Assembly (NCBI GenBank): GCA_047495785.1 | Contig: JBLDXI010000042.1 | Location: 4,526,001-4,590,000, forward strand | Direction of reading: 5' to 3' | Source: Lepidodermella squamata | Taxonomy: Eukaryota; Gastrotricha | Length of the DNA stretch: 64,000 nucleotides | Part shown: positions 23,137 through 34,522 of the stretch, in pieces | Position numbering within the stretch: the first letter of the stretch is position 1 | How the letters are laid out: every line of letters begins with the position of its first letter | Notes under the pieces: generated by a model | What the model saw: the letters and a program-made list of their open reading frames with translations, nothing else | Databases searched by the model: none | What the model was told of the DNA's origin: nothing | Made by a program: the position numbers and the translations under genes

Positions 23137-25681
23137 TCAGGGTGAACGTCGCTTTGAAAACGTGCGACATGGGCCCGGCTTCCTGGGATATTCCGCGTGA
23201 AACTTTGCAACTAGCTCCGAGGAATTTTGAACATTTGAAGCAGGTTCCCAAGTCCGTTCCTCCGGGCCGTAGCCACGCCACTCAACCAAATACTTCAATT
23301 TTCCACGCTCGAACTTGGAGTCAACGATAGATTCGACTTCGAACTCTTCCTCGCCATCAACTTCAACAGGCGGTGGCGGAGGCTGGGTTCGATTTTCGAT
23401 GACATTAGCGATGAAAGGTTCCAACAAAGAAACATGTACAACCGGATGAATTTTTATCGAAGCAGGGAGTTGAAGCTTGACCGCACGATTTCCGACCAAT
23501 CCTTCGATGAGAAATGGGCCCAACGGGGCCCAATGGGTAATCCAACTTCTTTGAAGGTCGATTCGTAGTCAAATTCGAAGCATTCAACCAGACCTTTCAC
23601 CCGGCTTAAAATCTGGTGCTTCTTGACGATGACGATCGGCAAATTTCTTGTAGTTTTGCTTAGCAGTTTCAAGATGGTTGGTCAAAACTTCAGACAAATC
23701 GCTTAGCTGCTTTGCTCGAAATTCGGCTCGAGGTACTTGAGTAGTGGACGGTGTCGTAAAATCGAAGCGAGGATGAAATCCGTAATTTGCGAAAAATGGC
23801 GAGGCTTTGATTGAGTCATGAATGGAATTGTTGTAGCAGAATTCGGCAAAAGGGAGTAGTTCGAACCAGTTATCTTGTTGATAGGAACAATAGTAGCGTA
23901 GATATTGTTCAAGGCAAGAATTGACACGTTCTGTTTGCCCGTCAGTTTCCGGGTGAAACGCCGTCGACATTTTGACTTGACAATTGAGTAATTCGAGGAA
24001 TCTTCTCCAGAAATGCGACGAAAATTGTGTTTCGCGATCACTGATGGTATCCTCCGGCAGGCCATGGAGCCGAAAAACTCGATCCAAAACAGCTTGCGCC
24101 GTTTGCTCAGCAGTCGGTAGCCCCGGAAATGCAATAAAATGAACCATTTTAGTTAAACGATCCACAATCCACAACATTTAAAATACAGGTCATACCGTTA
24201 GATGGCGGAAGTTCAACAACAAAATCCATCGAAATCGAAGCCCAAGGTCGGGTCGGCGTCGGTAACGCCTGGAGGAGACCGTAGGGTTTGTGACGTTGAT
24301 TCTTGACTCTGGCGCAAGTTTCGCACGAGCGAACGAAGGTCCGTACGAAGTCGCGTTGTCGCGGCCACCAGTAATCTCTTGAGACCAACTCGAGCGTTTT
24401 CGCAATTCCAGGGTGCCCAGCGATCTTTTCGTCGTGTCGCGACTTGACGACTTCGAGACGCATGGATTCTGGCACGTAGATTAGATTCTCGTACATCAGG
24501 ATCTCATTTGATAAGCTCAATCGAGTCACGTCGAGATTGATCGAGGCACGTTTTCCGGCGAGCAAATTGCGAGCAGCAATGACAAACTCGTCCTTCTCCT
24601 GGGCATTGCGAATGCGGCCATGCCACGGGTTTTCCGAGTAAACAAACGAGCGAAGAGCCATGATTTTCAAATTTTTTGAATGTAAAACAAATTCAGGTTC
24701 GGTTACAGCGACGGAGGACCGATCTTCCGATTTCCTTGAGAGCGCGTCAGCCTTACCGCCTTGTGACCCAGGCCGAAACTTGATGACGAAGTCGAACCTT
24801 GCAAAGAGCATCGCCCATCTTGCTTGGCGTTGGTTCAAAACCTTCAACTTCGATTCGAAGAACTCCAAGTTCCGATGATCAGTGTAAACTGTTATTTGAT
24901 GGCGAGCGCCTTCAAGGTAGTGACGCCACTGTTCAAACGCGACCTTGATTGCCAGCAGCTCCTTGTCATGTACGCCGTACCGTTGTTCAGCCGCTGTGAG
25001 GCTTCGAGAGTAGAACGCACAAGGATGAAGATGACCATCTGCCGCCACTTGAGAGAGAATGCAGCCAACTGCGTAATTGGACGCATCGGTTTCAACAGTG
25101 AATGGCTTCCTTGGATCAGGGTGAATCAATACGGGCGCTTGCGTGAATCGCTTCTTCAACTCCATGAAGGGTTCTTCAGCTTGACGGCTCCAGACAAAGA
25201 CCGAATTTTTGCGCATCAATCGAGTCAGCGGTTTCGTTATCGAGGCAAAATCTCTAATAAACCGACGATAAAAATTAGCAAAACCTAAAAAAGTTTGAAC
25301 TTCCCTGAGGTTGGTCGGGCTTTTCCAGCTTCGAACGGCTTCGACCTTCGCTAGCGACATGGTGATCCCATCCGTGCCGACAAAAAATCCAAGAAACTCC
25401 ACTTTCTCAACTTCGAACTCACATTTCGTGAGCTTAGCGAACAACTTGTTTTCTCGAAGCCGTTGTAGCACCATTTTGACGAGAATTTCATGCTCGGCCA
25501 GCGAATTTGAGAAGATCAAAATGTCATCTAAATAGACGATAACAAAAATGTCGATCATATCCCGAAATATGTCGTTCATAAAATGTTGAAATGCCGCCGG
25601 GGCCCCGGACAATCCGAAGGGCATAACCAAATATTCGAACAGGCCGTAGCACGAACGAAAGGCTGTCTTCCATTCATCCAT
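23137..25681 (-). mobile_element. Truncated Ty3/gypsy chromovirus pol (RT-RH-IN-chromodomain)
   Basis: Minus-strand order from 25681 downward. First is reverse transcriptase beginning inside its palm (EWKTAFRSCYG, then VMPFGLSGAPAAFQ and the catalytic VYLDDILIFS), then RNase H (VETDASN, DKELLAIK, YTDHRN, GKADALSR). The integrase zinc finger (H-H and CETCARVK) and core (D-D-E type, with HPETDGQTERVN) follow. A C-terminal chromodomain (YLVEWRGYGPEERTWEP) comes last. The chromodomain defines the chromovirus lineage of Metaviridae. The frame changes at about 24150-24180 and again at 23520-23590. Protease, the RT fingers and both LTRs are not found. It is therefore inactive, though individual domains are well kept. 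Confidence 0.85.
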
Positions 25682-26880
25682 TCATTTGTGGAGGAGTAGT
25701 CCTAACGCAATCTGGCCAGTCTCGCGGTACTTCCTCGCAACTTCTTCATTTTCGAATTCAACTAGGACGTAACCAGTAGTTTTTGATTTTTCCGGGTTTG
25801 TTAGCCAGGCTGCCTTTTTGACTTGATGGCCAGTTTCTTCGGTGAATTCTTTCACATCATCTGTCGTGAGTGCGCCTTTGATAACAATACGAAAGGCGTC
25901 TCTCGGATCGACTTTCTTGGGAGCGTCCCCTGGGCGGTGATTGAAACCTTGCCTTCAAATGTTTCGGACGGCATTTGAAATTTCAAGAAAAAATCATCCG
26001 CTTTGCTCCGATATTCTTCCACAGGGAGCAAGAAGACTCCGCCTTTAGGGAATATGGTGATCTGCTTGTATCTTATAACCGGTGCTATTTTTTCGAGGAA
26101 TTTCATAAGTAGCTTGGGTTCTTTCGGCATGTTTTTGGCTCCGTCGATGGTGATGCCGAACGACTGACGGTGCTGGGGCTGTTTACCCTTCTCCTCGGCA
26201 GGATTCTTCTGAGTTCCTTGCTCTGGTTGCGCACTTTTCTCGACAGGTTTGCGTTGGTCTTTTTTACCACTAGATTTTGGCAGGTCGACTGGTTGGCAGG
26301 TGTTTCCTCCAGTGGTGGCATAACTTTGTTTCGCTTGAACTGGTCTTCAAGTGCTATTTGTTGATGGATATCGGTTATAGGCTTCGACAATGCGCTTTTT
26401 TCGGTCTTTGTTGAGGGTGCGCCATGCCATAATCGAGGCTCGACAGGATGGTGCAGTCAGTAGCGTCATGAGATTCGAGCTCGGCTGGGAACTTTCGAAC
26501 AAAGTGATGAAATCCTTGACGAATTTCGTTTCCAATTTCTTATCGGCAATCAGGGTCTTGTAGCATTCAATTTTTAGGGTGAATTGGTCGACTGAAATCT
26601 TGTCAGCTCTTCGCTCTCCGCTTTCTCGCATCGCCTCGGTTCGCTTCCCTAAAACTGCTTTTTTGGTAACAGGAGATGCCTGCGAATCCTCAAATTCGGA
26701 ATTCGATGGTTCTCGCAAATTTTGATGTTCATGTTCAGTTCGGGGCAATTCAATTTCATCGATGTCCGAATCACTAGCATAGTCGTATTGCAGGCAGGCC
26801 TGGCAATTCGAATTTTCGCCACAATAATCATGATTTTTAGTGTAGATTTCAGAGGCATTAGATCGATATTCAAAGTGCAA
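25682..26880 (-). pseudogene. Retrotransposon gag remnant with pre-C2HC domain
   Basis: Minus-strand reading starting at 26880 gives an acidic, low-complexity gag-like N-terminus. Helical and basic segments follow. The C-terminal block has the strands RIVIKGALTTDDVKEF and TTGYVLVEFENEE and resembles the paired RRM-like / pre-C2HC region of Jockey-type non-LTR gag proteins. Frame changes occur near 26350-26390 and near 25930. The frame closes with a TGA immediately before, and in frame with, the truncated Ty3-type polymerase that starts at 25681. Either two dead elements are joined here or this is a chimeric element. Confidence 0.55.
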
Positions 26881-27119
26881 ATTTCTTTGATTTTTGAAAA
26901 CGACCTAGCGCTTCTAAAATTGTAGAGAAATTGCGATTTCATAAAAGCGCCATAATGTAATGATGAACCATGGTGGCGCGATTTTATTTTGCTTGGAAAT
27001 ATTTTTGTGCGCCCTGTCAATTGTAAAGCATCATTATTTCTCGCATATCTTCTTGATTTGCAATTTTTTGAAACTTGGTACTAATTGAAAAATGTAATCT
27101 CGATGCGCATGATATAACA

Positions 27120-27330
27120 CATGATATAATGGACTTGTTCAATTCGGGCGAGCTGACTTGTGGTTTTCTTATCTACACCATCATCTACACCAGCGACCTG
27201 CGCTCACCAAGTGGGACCTCACTGGACGCCTATGCTGACGACCTCACCCTCGCCAGCACGGGCGCTCCGTTGTCGAAGCTCGGACGAACGCCCAGTGCGA
27301 GGTCGATCGAATAGCCACTTGGGCTACCTT
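27120..27330 (+). pseudogene. LINE reverse-transcriptase scrap
   Basis: The short plus-strand frame contains GFLIYTIIYTSDLRSPSG and then AYADDLTLAS, the YADD catalytic box of a non-LTR reverse transcriptase. Stops follow at about 27313. No endonuclease or C-terminal part is attached. Confidence 0.55.
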
Positions 27331-27769
27331 AACGCCAGCAATTCAATGCCTCTTTCTCTCGCCAGCCACCAGTCATCCGCTTTTACACTACACCATAGGT
27401 GGGTTTTTCATCATGCTCGAACTTCGATTGTCCTCGACTGTGATCAAGTCAACAAAATAATAACAATACTCTAATTTTCCGGTTCAAGCCCGAGGTCGAG
27501 TGGGTTGCAGCAAAGAAAAATCACCCTCCAATTCGACAAGATATAAGCTTCTACAAAACGTGACATGATTGTAATTTAAGACTGCGCCGTGTGACCCTCG
27601 ATAATTTCTGACTGCGTGTCCATTTTTAACAAACAGCACCTAAATGCTTGTTTTATTTTCTTCGCTCCCATTAGTGATGAATCGACGCGTCAATCGAAAT
27701 TAAGTAACCGATGAAATGATATGAATAAATTTAGAGATTGGTCAAAGAACATTTTGAATTGAGTAATGA

Positions 27770-27815
27770 AAACCGCAGAATTCGTGCATTAGCCAATGCA
27801 CGAATTCTGCGGTTT
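27770..27815. repeat. Perfect 21-bp hairpin with 4-nt loop
   Basis: The arm 27770-27790 (AAACCGCAGAATTC...) is exactly complementary to 27795-27815 around the loop AGCC. It lies 70-115 bp past the stop codon of the TIR-NB-ARC-ankyrin gene, on its 3' side, so it would be transcribed in that 3' UTR. Confidence 0.8.
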
Positions 27816-27884
27816 CCATAGAGAAGACTTAATCTTCATAAGAATCTTAAAACCGGCTAAAAACAGGTAGAATTCCGACCGAAC

Positions 27885-30800
27885 TCATTCGTTCTGACCC
27901 GCAGAAACCGTATCAGGTGCTTTCTCCGCTAGAAACTGAACAACTTCAAGGTGGCCATTTTGAGCGGCAATCAACAGCGGCGTTGAGCCTGTGTTGTCAG
28001 CAGTGGAAACCGTATCAGGGGCTTTCTCCGCTAGAAACTGAACAACTTCCAGGTGGCCATTTCCAGCGGCAACCCATAGCGGCGTTGAGCCTGTGTTCTC
28101 AGCAGTGATAACCGTATCAGGGGCTTTCTCTGCCAGAAACTGAACAACTTCCAGGTGGCCATTTTGAGCGGCAATCAATAGCGGCGTTGCGCCTTCGTTC
28201 TGAGCAGTGGAAACCGTACCAGGGGCTTTCTCTGCCTGAAACTGAACAACTTTAAGGTGACCATTTTGAGCGGCAATCCACAGCGGCGTTACGCCTGCGT
28301 TCTGAGCAGTGGAAACCGTATCAGGGGCTTTCTCTGCCAGAAACTGAACAACTTCAAGGTGACCATTTTGAGCGGCAATCCACAGCGGCGTTGCGCCTTC
28401 GTTCTGAACAGTGGAAACCGTATCAGGTGCTTTCTCTGCTAGAAACTGAACAACTTCCAGGTGGCCATTTCCAGCGGCAATCCATAGGGGCGTCGAGCCT
28501 GTGTTCTCAGCAGTGGAAACCGTATCAGGGGCTTTCTCTGCTAGAAACTGAACAACTTCCAGGTGGCCATTTTTAGCAGCAATCCATAGCGGCGTTGTGC
28601 CTGTGTTGTCAGCAGTAGTAACCGTATCAGGTGCTTTCTCTGCTAGAAACTGAACAACTTCCAGGTGGCCATTTCCAGCGGCAATCCATAGGGGCGTCGA
28701 GCCTGTGTTCTCAGCAGTGGAAACCGTATCAGGGGCTTTCTCTGCTAGAAACTGAACAACTTCAAGGTGACCATTTTGAGCGGCAATCCAATGCGGCGTT
28801 GCGCCTTTGTTGTCAGAAGTGGTTACCGAGTCAGGTGCTTTCTCTGCTAGAAAGTGAACAACTTCCAGGTAGCCATTTCCAGCGGCAAACCATAGCGCCG
28901 TAACGCCGTTGTTATCCGCTTCAAATACAGTTGCGGGTGATGTTTCAAATATCAGAGCAACTGCTGCTAAATCACCGTTAATCGATGCTATTTTCATAGC
29001 CTCCTCTGCTTCGGTTATGTTGAAAAAACACTTCGAAGCTGTTACGTCTCGCTTTAAAACTGCTTCCAGGAAATCGGAAGCTTCGTTCCTGCTTATCAGC
29101 GTGTGTAACATCGTTCTTGCCGCATATCTCCAGAGAAACCCCGTAAGAAATTTCGTTATTTCGTTTCTCTCATATTTCAGCGTCTCAGTCTCGTTGTCGC
29201 TCCAGACTTGCATCAGAAAAGCTAAGTTGCCGTGCTCTGCTATGCATTTGATGTATTCTTGATTTCGATGCAGCTTTCGCAAAATCCATGCTATCATTCG
29301 ATAGGACTGATGCGTGCCATACTGCTTGTAATCATCGTTCTCTCGTCGGCGAAAATTGTCTTCCCACTCTAAGCCATACAGAAAATGGATGAAAGACTTG
29401 CCCTCGCTTTCGCTCATCGATGTACAAACTTCCAGCAATGCTTCGTTACCCAAACACTCCAGAATATCACGTAGCAGTTTTCGATGAACTGCTTTATGCT
29501 TTTGACCAGCTCTGCCCTTGAAAAATTCAAAAAGCATCATCTCGACTTTCGAAGAGTTCCCTGTTTGCAGCAAGAATACTCGAACTTTGTCATACAAATC
29601 CGCGGCATTTGAGGCTGCTATGTTGAAATCTTTCGCTGCTCGCCGAAAACCAGCCTCCCAAAGCAACTGATGCGTGAAAGAGAGTTCTAGCCCTAGCCCA
29701 GCCGTCCTGATAAGTCCTTGCTGGTCAAAGGCATTAAGGACCTCTTTGACTTTCAGGTTAGGTGCCAGTTGGTGCCACAACATTTTTAGATATTCGACGG
29801 AAATCGGAAAGTTTGGCTGGAATAGCAAGAAGGCGTAGAAACATTGCCTATAGCCCTCCCCTAGTCGTTCGAGGGAAAACTGCAACAGACTATCAACGGT
29901 TTGTTCTTTGAAACGGGGATCGCCGCCGTTAATAGACATATCAAAGTCTATAGACTTTTGCGCAACGAACTCTTCATACTCCTCGTCCCAATCGTAATTT
30001 CCGAAGCGGAAGCGGTTGGCAATAAGAGACATGATCAGAGGCAAACCACAGCACATTTTCGCAAGGTCAGCTATCTTTTTCTCGGCGTTTGATTTAAATT
30101 TCTTTTTCAGTTCGCACACATTTCCAAGATACTCTGCAATAACATTAAACTCGAGGCTATCAATCTTCTCTAATTTGTGGATGAGCTGCCGCTGTCGTAC
30201 CAAAATCGGATATGGGTCTCGTGTTATGACGCAGCAGGACATTTCCGACTGCTCTTGCACGAAGTAGCGAAGTAATTCAATGTTGAACATATCATCGAGG
30301 ACGACTAAGACGCGACGGCGATATTTCTCTCGGAAATACTCGCTGATGTGAGGTAGTTCCGATCCAGTGAACTCAGCAGAGGTTTTTTTAGCGAGGGAAA
30401 TAAGACTCTCCCGGAAATCTTTTTGGTCCGAGTCGTCGAATGTTGTACCTTGCCACTTGAAACACCGAAGCCACAGAACAACCGTTGGAGATTGCAACCC
30501 CGTCGGTACATCAATTCTACCGAGCAAATTTGCCAGCAACGCAGATTTTCCAACGCCTCCCTCGCCAGAAACGAGCAGTATACTAGTATTTCCTAAGAAC
30601 CCATTTCCGATTTTTTATGTATAATTTCGTAGAAGAAACAGCCTACCTTCCGTTCGATTATTGCATATTTCGATTAGATGTTTCATCATAGTATTTTCAA
30701 GATCATTCCGCTTTAAATAGTTTGGAATGTTGATAGGTAAGCTTGAAGCGTAGAATCGATTCCAGACAACGGTTTTTCGAGCGGGAATTCCAAGATTTAG

Positions 30801-31357
30801 GCGGATTTGGCGGCAAATTTCACTCGCGTCGTCCTCAAAATGCATGGCTTCGGTGCGTAAGTTTACATAGAGTAAATCTTTCAGTTCAGGCTTGTCATCC
30901 AAATTGCATTTCTTGTCCAAATGAACGAGGAGTAGTTTCTTTTTTAAATCGCAAGCATAATTGAATTCGAAAGCGGAATTAGAGCCTTCACGACGGTATT
31001 CTTCACTTAGGAAGCAAACAACGATATCAGCCGAGTCGATTCCCTGTTAATGTAAGACATAAAACAAGGGAAACTCAAAAGAAACTGAAAACTTGCTGCC
31101 TTCATCCTATCCGTAAGACTACCGTACATGTCATTTTTATCGAAGAATACGTCAAAGTCGGGCTGCTGGCAGAGATAGTCGTTAGCGACTTTCCAGACGT
31201 CCTCTTTCCGAGATCTCCACGAATAGCTGACAAATACACGAGGTTTTTTGATACTAGTAACTAAATCTGACGCTTTCGTTGTTACTTCATCTCCGGGAGT
31301 GGCCTGAAATTGAATAGACACACTCGATTCAGCTAACATTAAGATGAAACGTACCAT
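27885..31357 (-). CDS. TIR - NB-ARC - ankyrin NLR-like protein
   Basis: Minus-strand exons 31357-31355 (ATG only), 31303-31100, 31043-30647 and 30592-27885 give about 1,103 residues in consistent phase. The N-terminal TIR has PRVFVSYSWRSR, VFFDKNDMYGS, and then CFLSEEYRREGSNSAFEF with Glu at the NADase position. NB-ARC: P-loop GEGGVGKSALLANLL (about 211-225), Walker B RVLVVLDDMF, sensor CVITRDP, CCGLPLIMSLIA (GLPL), and SFTHQLLWE in the place of the MHD motif. A helical region follows, then one or two diverged and about ten nearly identical 34-residue ankyrin repeats to the C-terminus. The architecture is that of an intracellular STAND immune or death switch. The role is inferred. The intron after RMK starts with GC rather than GT. 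The ATG-only first exon is a proposal; reading through that intron also stays open. Confidence 0.85.
27888..28960 (-). repeat. Homogenised 102-bp ankyrin repeat array
   Basis: About ten 102-bp units encode 34-residue ankyrin repeats with the core NGHLEVVQFLAEKAPDTV. Units differ mostly at the positions after APDTV (STA, TTA, ITA, STV) and before PLWIAA (ENTGST, DNTGTT, QNEGAT, QNAGVT). The near identity at DNA level points to recent expansion or gene conversion. The variable positions lie on the beta-hairpin face that usually contacts ligands in ankyrin proteins. Confidence 0.9.
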
Positions 31358-34300
31358 AGTTCCAATCTACGATTTGAATGCTAAAATCACTGAAATTTCT
31401 AAAAATCGAAACAATATTTTATGGAAGATGCGGAAGACATGCAATCAAAGTTGTCTAATTCGAAAAAATCGTGCCACAAAAATTAGTCCGGATTAGGCCC
31501 AGTCGGAAAAATTTGTCACTGGACGAGAACATGACATTATTAATGAAATTTAGTTTCGTGAAACTGAGGAACGATAAGCCAAAATATAAACGCTAATAGT
31601 TTAATTTCGGTTTAAAAAGCCGTGGTAACAATGCGCAGATAAAAAAGACTAAAGACAGCTAAGCACCCACTATCCAGCGGAAATGTTACCTATCAAGCGG
31701 CCCCCGGACCATAAAAATGCAAAAAAGTGTTGCGCCAATTTAATCCAAATCAAACAGCGCTCTGCTTATCAGTTTGTTATTTCATGTCATGTCGTAGTCT
31801 TTGAGGCAGCTCTTTATAGAAACTATTCAGCATTTTAGCTCTGTCTCTCTCTTTCTCTCCTTCTCTTCTCGCCTCAATCTGCGCCTGCCGGCGTTCGTTA
31901 TCTCGTTTTGAAACTGGTCAAACAATGCAGCTTGTTTGGCCAGTTTCAAAACGAGATAACGAGTAATGAAGGATAATAATAATAATAATTGGAGTAATGA
32001 AGGAGCCGCAACTGTGTGTGGCCGACAAAGGCGTATCAGATCGAAAGGCGGGCGCGCGCGCGCAGTACTTGAGCCCTTATTATACGTATTATGCGCGGTC
32101 ACGTGATCGCGAGAATCAATGCAAACCTTCCGGGACTTTTCAATCAAAAACCATAGATGATACTTGGATGCGACAAAAAGCAGTAAAAGCAGTAAAATGT
32201 GAGGACGATTGGGATAGTTTTTATTGCTGTAGCATTTATGGTTGTTGAGATATAACAAATTATCGCAAATTCAGCCCTTTTGTTCCGGGACTTTTCGTAT
32301 CAACACCGTTAATCGCATATTTTTAATGTTTATACCATTGGGAGAGTTTTCTTTTAACAATAGCACTTACGGCTGTGATGCAATGATGCGCCAAACATGA
32401 CTATGTTGCGCGCCCCTCGCTCGCTATTTCTCGCGCATTCGCGCGCGCACACACGCCAATTCCTCATCGTTCAAGAGCACTTGAGACGAACGTAACTACA
32501 AGATGGTGTCAAGAAAATGAAGAAATGAAGAAATGCAGTGATGCTTCGCTCTTCATCGTCGAATACCTGCTACCTGTTAATACTGTAAAATTCCTGGGAT
32601 GAGCCTGTCGGACCAGCGTTACTTACGATTCAAGCGAAAAGCAGATGAGGAAAGCCCTGATGGCACTGCTTTTGTGAACAGACTGAGAGCTATGAGGCCC
32701 TATACGCACGGCGTCAGGCGTTTTCAACGAGGCGTGGGATCCCTTAAACTTTAGTGCCCTGACATCTGCTCAGAGGAAGGTACGCGATGGAGTCCGCGCT
32801 CTAGGTGAGCCTCCGGTCCTGAGGGCAGGACCCAATAAGCAGGCAATGCCCGCTTGGCTGGTATCAGCCGCCAGGTACGCATCCTGGCTTCAACTTTCAC
32901 TTGGGCTAATGCCCTATGTTAGAGCGTGGCGGTGTGCGCCAATTGCGAGCACTGCACGTGCGTGCCAACCCGTTGGTACGCCATATCCGTACGGCTTTTC
33001 TTGGCTGCATTAAGTTTGCAGTTGGTTTGTGGGTTTGATTGGACTTGTGAGCTAATGGCTCACTTGAGGGTACTTGTGGCCCGTTCCGCAGACCCAGTGT
33101 CCTTAACAAAAAAAAACGGACCTTTGCACTGGAACCTTGACGTGGTGGTACCGCTTGACCAGCTAATGATCCAAGGCCTCACTGTCAGGGAAATCCTGAA
33201 TGTGCTATATCTTGTTGGTTGCCTAATGCCAGTGCCGTCGTCAGGCTGCCTTCAGTGTAGCCGCGACAATAAGGACATTCAAACACTCTCTGCCGACAAC
33301 TGCTATTATTGTTATTTCCTGCCCAAGTGGCTGTCGGCCATGTCTTGGCCATACACATGGATGAGATCTTAGCAGTAAGCAATGCGAACTGTTCCACAGC
33401 TTGGCGGCAACCCGCTGGGATGTGTGCCTCTGAAGACCCGACCCGGCTTAGATCCGACTCGGGGACAACCCCGAGGCCGCGTATTCAGGCCTCGTTTTCG
33501 TTCGTTTCGTTCTAATAGGTCTAGTATGGGTCTAGTGGGAGTTTGGTCAAAGTGAAGCCGACCTAGCTGGGCCTAGGTATCCAGGCCTGAAAACCAGGCC
33601 CGAAATAGGCCCGTTATTTTATGAGGCATTGTTCAGTTTCTTCCATTAGGCCGATCAGTGGTCTAGGTAACCATGCCCGGAAAATTCCAGAGCATATAAT
33701 GTAACCAGAATCTAGCAACAGTTTTAAATGAATAGATTTCTCGACAACCTGCGTACTTAAAATAAGTTTCTAAGGATAAACTTAGAAATTAGATTTCCGG
33801 TATTGATCCGTTAAGACTTAAGACATAACAGGTTGCAAAAATCTTGACGTTTCAGGCTATACCTAATCTGGCTATAGCGTACTAATGACTATGTGTGTGC
33901 TACGTGGATACCGATTTCCCCATTAGATTCCCCAGGCTACGTTGGAAACATTTAAACATTTAACAACATAAAAATCATGGACTCCCTCCAATTGCTCTAT
34001 GCTCCAACTGCTCCAACCTTACTTGCCTTCACACGTGCGTCAGAAAATTGAAGAAACCGATTTGAAACTTAGGGTAAGGTTACCTAAATGTGCATAAAAT
34101 ATTTCGACTTTTTTCAAACACTTGTCATTCCATAACCATGGGGTTCTTCGGGCTCATATTTTGACCATCGACAGTCAGAACCCATTTCAGTCAGCTCACA
34201 AAATCTCATGAGCTACGTCCTCATCGTTAGCGAGCCACCGCTGCTCAGAGTCAGCAAAAAACGCTCGAGGGTGCCCTAAATTTGCATAAAAGCCAAAAAG

Positions 34301-34522
34301 CTCCTGAACCTAAACTGCATGCTCGCTCAATATGGACGATTTCGGGCTACCAATTTCGGGAATGGTACTTCGAAACACGCTGAAGAACCAACCGGCCAGA
34401 CTTTAGCTAATCGATACTCCGGCCGATCAGCCAGATCTGTGTCCAACTCTGGACTGAGACTGCGACGATATGCCTCGATCTATTATATAGAATTAGCCAT
34501 TTCGCAATTATTATTACTGTAT
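31358..34522. other. Gene-free interval, repeats only
   Basis: No gene I can support. It holds a long hairpin (31895-31962), an ATA microsatellite (about 31975-31990), a short GC alternation near 32049, and a GC-richer stretch (about 32600-33620) that looks transposon-derived but has no recognisable protein motif. Confidence 0.4.
31895..31962. repeat. 31-bp near-perfect hairpin, 6-nt loop
   Basis: The arms 31895-31925 and 31932-31962 (containing TTATCTCGTTTTGAAACTGG and its complement) pair with a single G-T wobble around the loop TGCAGC. No target duplication or gene context explains it. Confidence 0.75.

Noticed and set aside
27478-27510. tRNA-like B box (GGTTCAAGCC)
   Set aside because: No A box or acceptor stem at the right distance; I found no convincing tRNA or rRNA gene in the window.
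27917-28903. Plus-strand repetitive open frames across the ankyrin array
   Set aside because: Reverse-frame shadows of the 102-bp repeats on the minus strand.
32926-33372. Plus-strand 148-codon frame with several CxxC pairs
   Set aside because: The cysteines have no consistent spacing, the frame includes a run of A coding for Lys-Lys, and the surrounding sequence looks like repeat debris.
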